Below are positions 1-5,743 of a stretch of 7,379 nt of DNA, piece after piece; the stretch's first letter is position 1, and every line of letters begins with the position of its first letter. A model generated the notes under the pieces. The model made no database searches, had not been told where the DNA came from, and saw only the letters and a program-made list of their open reading frames with translations. The stretch is from assembly GCA_947630355.1 (NCBI GenBank), contig CANRHJ010000099.1, forward strand, positions 1 to 7,379. Reading direction: 5' to 3'. The translations under genes and the position numbers were made by a program. The DNA is from Candidatus Gastranaerophilales bacterium (lineage in GTDB: Bacteria > Cyanobacteriota > Vampirovibrionia > Gastranaerophilales > Gastranaerophilaceae).

Positions 1-1150
1 GAACACCCTTATCCGTATAAGCTTCAGTTAACTCAGTTAACGGATTTTCCGGATTTTGAATAACAATTTTTATAGGAAGATTATATTTTTTTGCAAAAGT
101 GAAGTCGCGCTCATCGTGAGCGGGAACAGCCATAACAGCACCTGTTCCGTATTCAGCTAATGCATAATCGGCTGTCCATATCGGGAATTCTTCTCCGTTT
201 AGCGGGTTAATCAAATGAGTACCTAAGGGAACGCCCGTTTTTATTCTTTCGTTAGACAATCGTTCAATTTCAGATATTCTTCTCGCATTTTGTCTGTATG
301 CCTCAACAGCTTCTTTGTTTTCAGGGGTTGTTAATTTTTCTATGTCTTTATATTCGGGGGCAACAACAAGGTATGTAATACCGTATGCAGTATCAGGTCT
401 TGTCGTATAGACAGGTACTTCCAAGCCTTCAATTTCTTTAACTTTAAATCTTAAAATGGCACCCGTTGAGCGGTCAATCCAATTTCTTTGCATGGTTTTT
501 ACGCTGTCAGGCCACCCTTTTAATTTTTCTATATCATCTAAAAGCTCTTGTGCGTAATCTGTTATCTTTAAAAACCATTGTGACAAATATTTTTTCTCAA
601 CCTGACCGTCACATCTCCAGCACTTACCGTCTATTACCTGTTCATTTGCCAGAACGGTTGCACAATTGTTACACCAATTAACTGCAGCTTCCTTCTTATA
701 CGCCAAACCTTTTTTGAACATTTGTATGAAAAAGTACTGAGTCCATTTGTAGTATTCGGGCAGACAGGTTGTAACTTCTCTATCCCAATCTACCATTAAA
801 CCGAGTTCCTTTAACTGCTTTTTCATATATGCAATATTATCAAGAGTCCAAGTTTTAGGATTTGCACCATGCTGTATAGCGGCATTTTCGGCGGGAAGTC
901 CGAAACTGTCCCAACCCATCGGATGAAGTACATTATATCCGTTCATCCTTTTATAACGCGCAATTACATCTGATATTGTATAGTTTCTTACATGCCCCAT
1001 ATGAAGTTTCCCTGACGGGTACGGAAGCATTGATAATATGTAGTATTTTTCTTTATCTTTATCGTTATATACTTTATTTAATTTTGTTTCATCCCAGTGT
1101 TTCTGCCACTTTTTCTCAATTTCCTGCGGAAAATATCTGTCTTTTAGCAC
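1..1150 (-). CDS. leuS: Leucyl-tRNA synthetase, N-terminal part (truncated by window edge)
   Basis: Class I aminoacyl-tRNA synthetase that charges tRNA-Leu with leucine in the cytoplasm. The frame opens with GTG at 1150-1148 and stays open for 383 codons to the window edge, a bit under half of a usual bacterial LeuRS. The protein begins MLKDRYFPQEIEKKW. The ATP-binding HIGH motif is HMGH at residues 50-53 within PYPSGKLHMGHVRNY. A zinc-binding module has Cys160, Cys163, Cys177 and Cys180 (CNNC...CWRC). The CP1 editing domain follows, with the threonine-rich TTRPDTAYG segment near residues 249-257 and GTGAVMAVPAHDERD near the cut end. The KMSKS loop and anticodon-binding domain lie outside the window. 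The GTG start is supported by an AGGAG Shine-Dalgarno 7 bases upstream and by the conserved N-terminus. Identity is very secure from the motifs and overall sequence. Confidence 0.98.
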   Translation of the reverse strand, partial: MLKDRYFPQEIEKKWQKHWDETKLNKVYNDKDKEKYYILSMLPYPSGKLHMGHVRNYTISDVIARYKRMNGYNVLHPMGWDSFGLPAENAAIQHGANPKTWTLDNIAYMKKQLKELGLMVDWDREVTTCLPEYYKWTQYFFIQMFKKGLAYKKEAAVNWCNNCATVLANEQVIDGKCWRCDGQVEKKYLSQWFLKITDYAQELLDDIEKLKGWPDSVKTMQRNWIDRSTGAILRFKVKEIEGLEVPVYTTRPDTAYGITYLVVAPEYKDIEKLTTPENKEAVEAYRQNARRISEIERLSNERIKTGVPLGTHLINPLNGEEFPIWTADYALAEYGTGAVMAVPAHDERDFTFAKKYNLPIKIVIQNPENPLTELTEAYTDKGV

Positions 1151-1157
1151 TATTTTT

Positions 1158-1162
1158 CTCCT
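1158..1162 (-). promoter_or_regulatory. Shine-Dalgarno site of leuS
   Basis: AGGAG on the minus strand lies 7 bases before the GTG at 1150. It fixes the non-ATG start of leuS; no in-frame ATG is available before codon 41, which is already inside the catalytic core next to the HIGH motif. Confidence 0.85.
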
Positions 1163-1178
1163 AATACCTACGTTAAAA

Positions 1179-1208
1179 ATTATAATCTAAACATAAAAAA
1201 TATAACAA
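1179..1208 (-). promoter_or_regulatory. Sigma-70-type promoter of leuS
   Basis: On the minus strand a perfect TATAAT -10 box (1184-1179) is preceded by TTGTTA (1208-1203) with an 18-base spacer. The expected transcript start is near 1172, giving a leader of about 22 bases that holds the AGGAG site. leuS is therefore probably transcribed on its own, although read-through from the WG-repeat gene is possible because no clear terminator hairpin is seen between 1185 and 1259. The leader is too short for a T-box or other attenuator. Confidence 0.6.
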
Positions 1209-1259
1209 ATTTATTATTTTGAGCTATCTGACCGGCAATTAAATCAAAGATATAACTTT

Positions 1260-2225
1260 TTAAATATGATTACAGTAAAACTCCCATATCAAAATGTAAG
1301 GAATTACAATCGGCGCACCAACTATTGCGACAATTCCCATAGCAACATTTGTACCGGCATTAGCGGCTATTCGCCCTGCAATCTTACCTTTTTTGATGTA
1401 ATGCCATTTCCCGTCATACATTACTTCAATATTTTCACCGAAATTGCCTGTTTTAAGTTTCCCTATTCTTATATCTTCAAATTTAGCAGCCGTATGCATT
1501 CCCGTTTTTAAATCAAAAAGTCCGTATTTCCCGTTCCTGTTTAATTTTAAATATGCGCTGTTGAAACCTAGTTGAGTTATTTCTTCATAGATAAATTCTG
1601 TTTGTTCTTCTGCTTTATTGATATTTATAATCCCTAATTTGTTGTTTTTCTTTGCAATATAATATAAATTCCCATCATTCTTATATGCTGATAGTATTTC
1701 ATCATAAATATAAGGGATTGCATTTTCACTCTTATTTTCTGATGCATTATATTTAATTATGCCGAATTTACCGTTATTTTTAGCTGGTATATAAAATGAA
1801 TTCATATAATATTCCCATTCATCGGAAATATATTCGGCTCTCCTGATAGCGGGGGCAGTATCTTGTTTTAGATTAATTAAATAATAATTATCATCGGAAA
1901 CTTGGAAAATTAAGTAGTTTGAATTTACGGGGATAATATTTTTAAAAATAATGCTGTAAGGACAATTGCCGTTTGTATTACAAACTCCCTTTTTCCCGTT
2001 AAGAGTAACTATAAATTCATTTTTTTGAAAATATTTTATATCGTCAAATTGAGCGGGGATTATAACATTATCACGTTTATCTTTTACTCCGAACTTATTG
2101 TTATCTTCAAGTAAATAAAAATGTTGACCGAGCGCTTTTTCATTATTATTTTTTTCTTCCGCAAAAGTACGGCTACCCGCTTGGCAGATAAATATTATTA
2201 AAAAAAAGATAATAAAATTTTTCAT
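1260..2225 (-). CDS. Exported WG-repeat-like protein with C-terminal membrane segment
   Basis: A 321-residue protein of unknown cellular role. Residues 1-22 form a signal peptide (MKN, a hydrophobic run, then a likely cleavage after TFA); the one Cys in this run is not in a lipobox, so it is probably not a lipoprotein. The body is a series of imperfect repeats of about 30-40 residues of the form 'K-aromatic-G-hydrophobic-x-(D/N)', with core glycines near 46, 80, 155, 198 and 235 and a last degenerate copy at DGKWHYI (271-277). This resembles WG-type beta repeats, here mostly with Phe, Leu or Tyr in place of Trp. Residues 293-313 form a hydrophobic segment that could anchor the C-terminus. The ATG at 2225 is chosen over an in-frame TTG at 2246 because AAAGGA lies between them and because the signal peptide then starts with MKN. 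It lies 34 bases downstream of the glycosyltransferase gene, probably in the same transcript. The repeat-family call is moderately sure. Confidence 0.75.
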   Translation of the reverse strand: MKNFIIFFLIIFICQAGSRTFAEEKNNNEKALGQHFYLLEDNNKFGVKDKRDNVIIPAQFDDIKYFQKNEFIVTLNGKKGVCNTNGNCPYSIIFKNIIPVNSNYLIFQVSDDNYYLINLKQDTAPAIRRAEYISDEWEYYMNSFYIPAKNNGKFGIIKYNASENKSENAIPYIYDEILSAYKNDGNLYYIAKKNNKLGIININKAEEQTEFIYEEITQLGFNSAYLKLNRNGKYGLFDLKTGMHTAAKFEDIRIGKLKTGNFGENIEVMYDGKWHYIKKGKIAGRIAANAGTNVAMGIVAIVGAPIVIPYILIWEFYCNHI

Positions 2226-2234
2226 ATAATTAAA

Positions 2235-2240
2235 TCCTTT
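2235..2240 (-). promoter_or_regulatory. Shine-Dalgarno site deciding the start of the WG-repeat gene
   Basis: AAAGGA on the minus strand sits 9 bases before the ATG at 2225. The alternative TTG at 2246 would place this site inside the coding region and would add seven residues before the signal peptide. Confidence 0.6.
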
Positions 2241-2259
2241 ATACAATGAGTTTTGGGTT

Positions 2260-3249
2260 TTATAAAAATTTTAATATTTCATCAGTTTTAATATTTAAGC
2301 AGTAAAGATTCTCACAAGTAACTTGACGTTTATTCCATAAGCAAGGACGGCAGTTTGAATTATTTGTTATTGCAATAAAATTATCAGACTCGGGTAATAA
2401 TTTTTTTTCATCGGTGGGCCCGAATATGGCAATAGTTTTAGTATTTGTTGCAACTCCGATATGCATCGGAGCAGAGTCGGAACATATCAGTATTTCATTT
2501 TGATTTATTAATTTAACCAAATCACATATATTTTTTGTTGTACCGTATAAATCGGTAAAATTAGACAAATCACAATCAGTTAAATTTTTCTTTATAGCCG
2601 AAATACATTCTTCGTCATCGGGTCCTCCCGCTAAAAATACTTTCTTGTTTTTTAGCAATAAAAGTTTTATTAATTCCGCCCATTTCTCCGGCGTAATTGT
2701 TTTAATAATATTCTTTTTAATGCTGATTTTACTGACACCCGGATGTATAAGCACGGAATCGGGGATTTTTGTTATATTTTCCGTTTCTATAACAGGGTTT
2801 TCAAACTCCTGATTACATATCGGTTTTATTAAATCAAAATACATTCTTGCAGCATATTGATTTTTGTTCAAAACGACCGCTTTTGTCAATAACACTTCGC
2901 TTAAATCAGATGTTTTATAGGCAATTCTTGTTTTAATTCCCGTTAAAAACAACAAGAGAGGTATTAATTTATTTCCGCCCGAAGATATGACCAAGTCATA
3001 ATTTCCCGTTAGTGCTTTAAAATATAATTTTATTAATTCAATATATTTATTCTTAACTTTTATATTGATGAAAAAATAAGAATCAATTAATTTTGTAAGG
3101 TTAAGGAAAGCCGAACTTCTTTGCTCAAGACAAAGAGTTATTTTAGCATTAGGATATTCTTCTTTTAAAGAAGAAATAACGGGGAGAAATAAGATTTCAT
3201 CTCCAATACCGCCAAAATTAATTAATAAAATATTGTTAAAAGAAGACAT
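2260..3249 (-). CDS. Glycosyltransferase family 9 (heptosyltransferase-like)
   Basis: A 329-residue GT-B-fold sugar transferase of the GT9 family, which moves heptose or a related sugar from a nucleotide donor onto lipopolysaccharide core or a similar surface glycan at the inner face of the cytoplasmic membrane. Family signatures are in the usual order: the N-terminal glycine loop GGIGDEILFLP (13-23), HPGVS (169-173), AGGPDD (207-212), and the donor-site stretch SDSAPMHIGVA (257-267) followed by FGPTDE (276-281). The C-terminus carries four cysteines (300, 303, 312, 317) in the CxPC...C...C pattern common in GT9 proteins. Length is normal and nothing is broken. Its ATG is one base after the stop of the upstream small gene (TAA-T-ATG) with no strong Shine-Dalgarno, so translation is probably coupled. 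Whether the donor is ADP-heptose cannot be read from the sequence, so no waa symbol is given. Confidence 0.92.
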   Translation of the reverse strand: MSSFNNILLINFGGIGDEILFLPVISSLKEEYPNAKITLCLEQRSSAFLNLTKLIDSYFFINIKVKNKYIELIKLYFKALTGNYDLVISSGGNKLIPLLLFLTGIKTRIAYKTSDLSEVLLTKAVVLNKNQYAARMYFDLIKPICNQEFENPVIETENITKIPDSVLIHPGVSKISIKKNIIKTITPEKWAELIKLLLLKNKKVFLAGGPDDEECISAIKKNLTDCDLSNFTDLYGTTKNICDLVKLINQNEILICSDSAPMHIGVATNTKTIAIFGPTDEKKLLPESDNFIAITNNSNCRPCLWNKRQVTCENLYCLNIKTDEILKFL

Positions 3250-3250
3250 A

Positions 3251-3601
3251 TTAAAAAGGCTTTGTTTGATTTAATTTTTTTCTTAACTCTCTGAATCTGG
3301 CAATATCTTCCTGCGCCTTGCCTGTTTCTCTAAAAACGACCTGAGTGGAAGGATGAACCATCATAATACAATCGATATGAACTTCCAAAAAGTTATATCT
3401 TCTCGGCGGTACATTATTTGAGTTCCTTGCAAGTATTTCAGCATTTGTAACAGCTAAAAATCTTTTATCCTTATCGTTTAATAAGTCTGTTAACTCTCTG
3501 TTAGTTTTTGTATATTTTGATACATGAACAGTACCTTTTATTTCATGATCAGCCGTTAATATAATTACCTCAATCGGAACAGTATCTAATTCCTTTGCCA
3601 T
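3251..3601 (-). CDS. Small conserved protein, DUF6812-like
   Basis: A 116-residue protein without signal peptide or membrane segment, so probably cytoplasmic. The pattern is a beta-rich start (PIEVIILTADHEIKGTVHV, residues 9-27), then RELTDLLNDKDKRFLAVTNAEI (35-56), a strand with HIDCIMMVHP (75-84), and a charged helical tail (96-112). The arrangement 'I-x-G-x-(V/L)...R-x-(T/S)-D-x-L-N...F-(L/I)-x-(V/L)-T-(N/D)-A' is what I associate with DUF6812 proteins of cyanobacteria and relatives; this is from memory and no function is known to me. The ATG at 3601 has AAGG 7 bases upstream. The gene is followed after one base by the GT9 gene, which suggests coupled expression and perhaps a link to surface glycan synthesis, though the context alone does not prove it. 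Confidence 0.75.
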   Translation of the reverse strand: MAKELDTVPIEVIILTADHEIKGTVHVSKYTKTNRELTDLLNDKDKRFLAVTNAEILARNSNNVPPRRYNFLEVHIDCIMMVHPSTQVVFRETGKAQEDIARFRELRKKLNQTKPF

Positions 3602-3632
3602 TTTTAAACCTTTTTATAAAATTCACATAATA

Positions 3633-3643
3633 ATTATATTATA
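3633..3643 (-). promoter_or_regulatory. Possible -10 region upstream of the DUF6812/GT9/WG genes
   Basis: The minus strand reads TATAATATAAT here, two overlapping perfect -10 hexamers, placing a transcript start near 3626-3631 and a leader of roughly 25-30 bases. No good -35 box is found at 16-18 bases upstream (candidates TGGTAT or TATTAT are poor), and the region is very AT-rich, so the call is weak. The genes could instead be co-transcribed with the tRNA that ends at 3680. Confidence 0.35.
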
Positions 3644-3679
3644 AAATTAGAATTTATACCATAATATTAAAATAAAATT

Positions 3680-3753
3680 TGTGCCTGATGGGAGTTGAAC
3701 CCACATCTAAAGACTTCGGAGATCTTTGCTCTATCCTGTTAAGCTACAGACAC
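3680..3753 (-). tRNA. tRNA-Arg (anticodon CCG)
   Basis: A complete cloverleaf of 74 bases on the minus strand. The 7-bp acceptor stem pairs GTGTCTG with CAGGCAC (one G-T pair), with discriminator A at 3680. The D stem is GCTT/GAGC. The anticodon stem AAGAT/GTCTT encloses the loop CTCCGAA, giving anticodon CCG at 3719-3717, which reads the arginine codon CGG. A five-base variable loop is followed by the T stem GTGGG/CCCAT around TTCAACT. The 3' CCA is not encoded (AAT follows the discriminator), so it must be added by tRNA nucleotidyltransferase. The first base abuts the inverted repeat described for 3754-3817. Confidence 0.96.
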
Positions 3754-3817
3754 ATAAAATAAACCGTTGCCGCACTTTACCTCCGACTCTTCGCCGCCGG
3801 TACTCACTTTATTTTAT
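3754..3817. repeat. GC-rich island framed by a perfect 10-bp inverted repeat, abutting the tRNA
   Basis: ATAAAATAAA at 3754-3763 and its exact reverse complement TTTATTTTAT at 3808-3817 enclose 44 bases (3764-3807). By hand count 28 of these 44 are G or C (64%), far above the surroundings. The left arm ends exactly one base before the tRNA 5' end at 3753. On the minus strand the insert is purine-rich and contains ACCG...CGGT, which could extend the stem inward. It fits no family I recognise. It could be a structured tRNA leader, a dispersed intergenic repeat, or a remnant of an inserted element; the sequence alone does not decide. Confidence 0.5.
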
Positions 3818-3821
3818 TATA
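3816..3821 (-). promoter_or_regulatory. Possible -10 box for the tRNA-Arg transcript
   Basis: TATAAT on the minus strand overlaps the end of the terminator T-run. A start near 3809 would give a leader of about 55 bases made up almost exactly of the GC-rich inverted-repeat element, followed by the tRNA. No acceptable -35 is found at 16-18 bases (the segment there is the GC-rich terminator stem), so this is tentative. Confidence 0.3.
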
Positions 3822-3855
3822 AAAAAATTAAATTCTCAATCCGGCGGAATGAGAA
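3821..3855 (-). terminator. Intrinsic terminator overlapping the 3' end of the membrane-protein gene
   Basis: On the minus strand TTCTCA (3855-3850) pairs with TGAGAA (3838-3833). After one T-T mismatch, TCC pairs with GGA around a GCC loop. The hairpin is followed by TTTAA and a run of seven T (3827-3821). The stem lies within the last codons of the gene and its stop codon TAA (3830-3828) falls between stem and T-run. It probably ends the two-gene transcript coming from 5592. Confidence 0.6.
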
Positions 3856-4862
3856 GAACTCTTTTTATAAAAAGTTATTTCATTAAAAATTTTATCAGTT
3901 TTTTGTGTTTTCAAATGTTTATACCTCAATAGTTCGGGAGGCGGTTCGCTCACGTCTTTATTATCCGTATTGAATTCTCTGAATATATTTTTATTATCTT
4001 TATTAAATTCTATATTTTTTAAACTGTTATATAGATTTTTTCTTTTCAAACTTTCAGGCGTTTCACCGATTTTCTCCAGATACTTTTTATAATTATAAGC
4101 TGCCAGTTTATTTTTAACAATCGGCATTAAAAGATAAGAAATAATAATTAAAGAAGATATAGAAACGATTTTTCGCAGTCCTTCAAATTGTCCGACGGTG
4201 TCGTCATAAGCACTTTTATTATAAAGTCCTTCAATTTTGTTTTCAGTAGCAGCTTCCGCTTCTATAGCAATATCAAAAATATTTGCAGCAGGCACAGCTT
4301 CATTTAAAAAAGGTTTTTGGATGTTTAATTTTTTCCATAATTTTTCGGGCTTTGATTTCATTAATTTTTTTATATAAAGTCCCAAATTACAAACGGCGCC
4401 GTACAAAACTTTACGAAACGGCTTTATATAAGAAATATCACCAAGTTCTTGAATTAAGACTCCGCCTGCAGGCGCTATTTTATATTTCAGATTATTTTCC
4501 GTAAGTCTTGTAATAAATTGTCCCGACTCTAATTTTTTTTGAACAAAATTATCAATTAAAACGGGCGGAATTAGAGTAAATACCAAATCCAATTTTTTTT
4601 CAACTTTTTCCTGCCCGATTAAAAAATCTTTATTTTCTCTGTGACTTTTTTCCAAACCGGCTATCTGGGCATTATGAGCCAAATAAATAGCCAAGCCGTT
4701 TAGTAAAATCATGATTAATGCCATATCCGTTGAACGCTTAAATACAAATCCTGAAAATTTATGGCAATATTTATATATAGCATCGGATGATAAATACTTT
4801 TTTCTGAATTTATATAAAGGTGCGATAAACACGGTTAAAGATTTTTTTAAATATCTATTCAT
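3828..4862 (-). CDS. Membrane protein of unknown function (second gene of a coupled pair)
   Basis: A 344-residue protein that I do not recognise from any named family. Its basic N-terminus (RYLKK, FRKKY) precedes a first membrane segment at about 48-63 (ALIMILLNGLAIYLAH). The conserved-looking stretch AGLEKSHRENKDFLIGQEK (68-86) follows, then a hydrophobic region at about 91-107 (VFTLIPPVLIDNF) and another clear membrane segment at about 232-249. After this the C-terminal 90 residues are hydrophilic and Lys/Asn-rich. No signal peptide, catalytic motif or cysteine pattern is seen. The ATG overlaps the stop of the upstream gene by 8 bases (ATGAATAG), with no strong Shine-Dalgarno, which indicates translational coupling and suggests the two proteins act together, perhaps as an integral membrane complex. 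Lineage-restricted family is my inference. Confidence 0.85.
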   Translation of the reverse strand: MNRYLKKSLTVFIAPLYKFRKKYLSSDAIYKYCHKFSGFVFKRSTDMALIMILLNGLAIYLAHNAQIAGLEKSHRENKDFLIGQEKVEKKLDLVFTLIPPVLIDNFVQKKLESGQFITRLTENNLKYKIAPAGGVLIQELGDISYIKPFRKVLYGAVCNLGLYIKKLMKSKPEKLWKKLNIQKPFLNEAVPAANIFDIAIEAEAATENKIEGLYNKSAYDDTVGQFEGLRKIVSISSLIIISYLLMPIVKNKLAAYNYKKYLEKIGETPESLKRKNLYNSLKNIEFNKDNKNIFREFNTDNKDVSEPPPELLRYKHLKTQKTDKIFNEITFYKKSSSHSAGLRI

Positions 4863-5592
4863 TTGTCTTTACCCGCTGTTTTTTGACATCTTTGCCAGAT
4901 ATAACATCATAAAGTTCAATTACTTTATTTAATACTTTATTAACTTTTGTTTTTCTTTTATCAATCCAATTATAAATTTTTGAATATCTGGCAGTATAAA
5001 CGTCAGTTAATGATTTTATCCAGGTTTTATTTTCTTTAATTACCCCCGAGAACAAATCTTGTAAATCGCTTGTTAGAGGGACATCAAAATTTTTATTGGT
5101 AAACAAGCACATAATAACAAGAGCTGCAATAGTTCCCAAAACATCATTATAAAGTTTCAGTCTTCTTACGGCTTCTTCATAACCGACTCTTCCTTTATTC
5201 ATTATTAATTTATTTACTTCATCAGGCAAAAAGTACTTTTTCAAAATATTATCTTTATCAATTGCAATATACTTTTGAGCAATAGAAATAGTGATATTTC
5301 TTATTGTAACCCCCGATACGGCTCCCGCAATAATTTTAGCAGCGGATTTAATTGCGGCATCGTGTTTCTTATCATCGTCAACAGTCATAAGTTCTATAGC
5401 GGGCTGAATACACAAAGCTGCCATGGATAATATCAATTTTTGTTCGGGCAGACCTATATATTTCCCTGCGACCTTCCCTGTTTTAGCCACTATTTCAGGC
5501 ATATAAAAGGGATGTTCGGGAAGCTTTTTAAAAGATATTATCTGATTATTTGTTTCACAGTTGGGGGAAGAGAATTCACTATTAACTTTCAT
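4855..5592 (-). CDS. Predicted membrane protein of unknown function (first gene of a coupled pair)
   Basis: A 245-residue protein of unknown family. The N-terminus (MKVNSEFSSP, then Asn-rich, ending ISFKK at 19-23) has the same general form as that of the divergent gene at 5744. Hydrophobic stretches lie at about 52-70 (KLILSMAALCIQPAIELM), 84-103 (AAKIIAGAVSGVTIRNIT) and 151-164 (VLGTIAALVIMCLF). An acidic-basic linker DDDKKHD (72-78) lies between the first two. The last 60 residues are a highly basic helix-rich tail ending in a Lys/Arg cluster. No enzyme motif is visible. The ATG at 5592 is preceded only by a weak GGTG. It overlaps the next gene by 8 bases and shares its transcript. The small-residue-rich hydrophobic helices could be membrane-embedded or amphipathic. 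Confidence 0.82.
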   Translation of the reverse strand: MKVNSEFSSPNCETNNQIISFKKLPEHPFYMPEIVAKTGKVAGKYIGLPEQKLILSMAALCIQPAIELMTVDDDKKHDAAIKSAAKIIAGAVSGVTIRNITISIAQKYIAIDKDNILKKYFLPDEVNKLIMNKGRVGYEEAVRRLKLYNDVLGTIAALVIMCLFTNKNFDVPLTSDLQDLFSGVIKENKTWIKSLTDVYTARYSKIYNWIDKRKTKVNKVLNKVIELYDVISGKDVKKQRVKTNE

Positions 5593-5693
5593 AATCTTTT
5601 ACACCGATTATATTTAGTTGTCTTAAAACTATGGCATTTTTTTATTTGATAAAATATAAAAAATTGTTAATATTTTTTTACATCATTAATTAA

Positions 5694-5733
5694 TAATCGC
5701 AAATTTTTATTTGTTTATTTTTGTAAGCGATTA
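5694..5733 (+). promoter_or_regulatory. Hairpin-forming inverted repeat ending at the Shine-Dalgarno of the 5744 gene
   Basis: TAATCGC (5694-5700) is the exact reverse complement of GCGATTA (5727-5733). Inside lies a second small palindrome, CAAAT-TTTT-ATTTG (5700-5713), that shares base C5700. The outer repeat ends on the first A of AAGGAG. It could be an mRNA hairpin affecting ribosome access or a repressor site; chance is also possible in such AT-rich DNA. Confidence 0.35.
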
Positions 5734-5738
5734 AGGAG
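5733..5738 (+). promoter_or_regulatory. Shine-Dalgarno site of the gene at 5744
   Basis: AAGGAG ends 5 bases before the ATG at 5744. An overlapping out-of-frame ATG at 5740 is too close to the site and opens no long frame, so 5744 is the start. Confidence 0.85.
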
Positions 5739-5743
5739 CATGC

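Larger units (their letters stand above)
5593..5743. promoter_or_regulatory. Divergent promoter region between the two unknown transcription units
   Basis: A 151-base, extremely AT-rich gap between divergent genes. Minus strand: TATAAT at 5612-5607 could serve the gene starting at 5592 but would leave a leader of only about 7 bases, and no good -35 is found. Plus strand: TTGATA (5646-5651) with TAATAT (5668-5673, 16-base spacer) is a plausible promoter for the gene at 5744, with a leader of about 65 bases. These calls are tentative given the base composition. Confidence 0.35.

Noticed and set aside
466..1164. Plus-strand open frames at 466-681 and 976-1164
   Set aside because: They lie antisense to leuS, whose identity is certain from continuous motifs, and have no ribosome sites or recognisable domains.
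1185..1259. Possible terminator after the WG-repeat gene
   Set aside because: Only a 5-bp stem (TATCT/AGATA) with an 18-base loop can be drawn and no T-run follows it.
2226..2246. Extended TTG start for the WG-repeat protein
   Set aside because: It would put the ribosome site inside the gene and add seven residues before a normal MKN signal peptide; the ATG at 2225 fits better.
3739..3807. A 22-codon minus-strand frame starting GTG at 3807 and running from the GC-rich island into the tRNA
   Set aside because: It has no Shine-Dalgarno, ends inside the tRNA D-arm region and overlaps a certain structural RNA; it is better seen as chance.
3726..3932. Plus-strand open frame crossing the tRNA, the GC-rich island and the terminator
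   Set aside because: It starts within the tRNA and overlaps the 3' end of the membrane-protein gene; no ribosome site or domain is seen.
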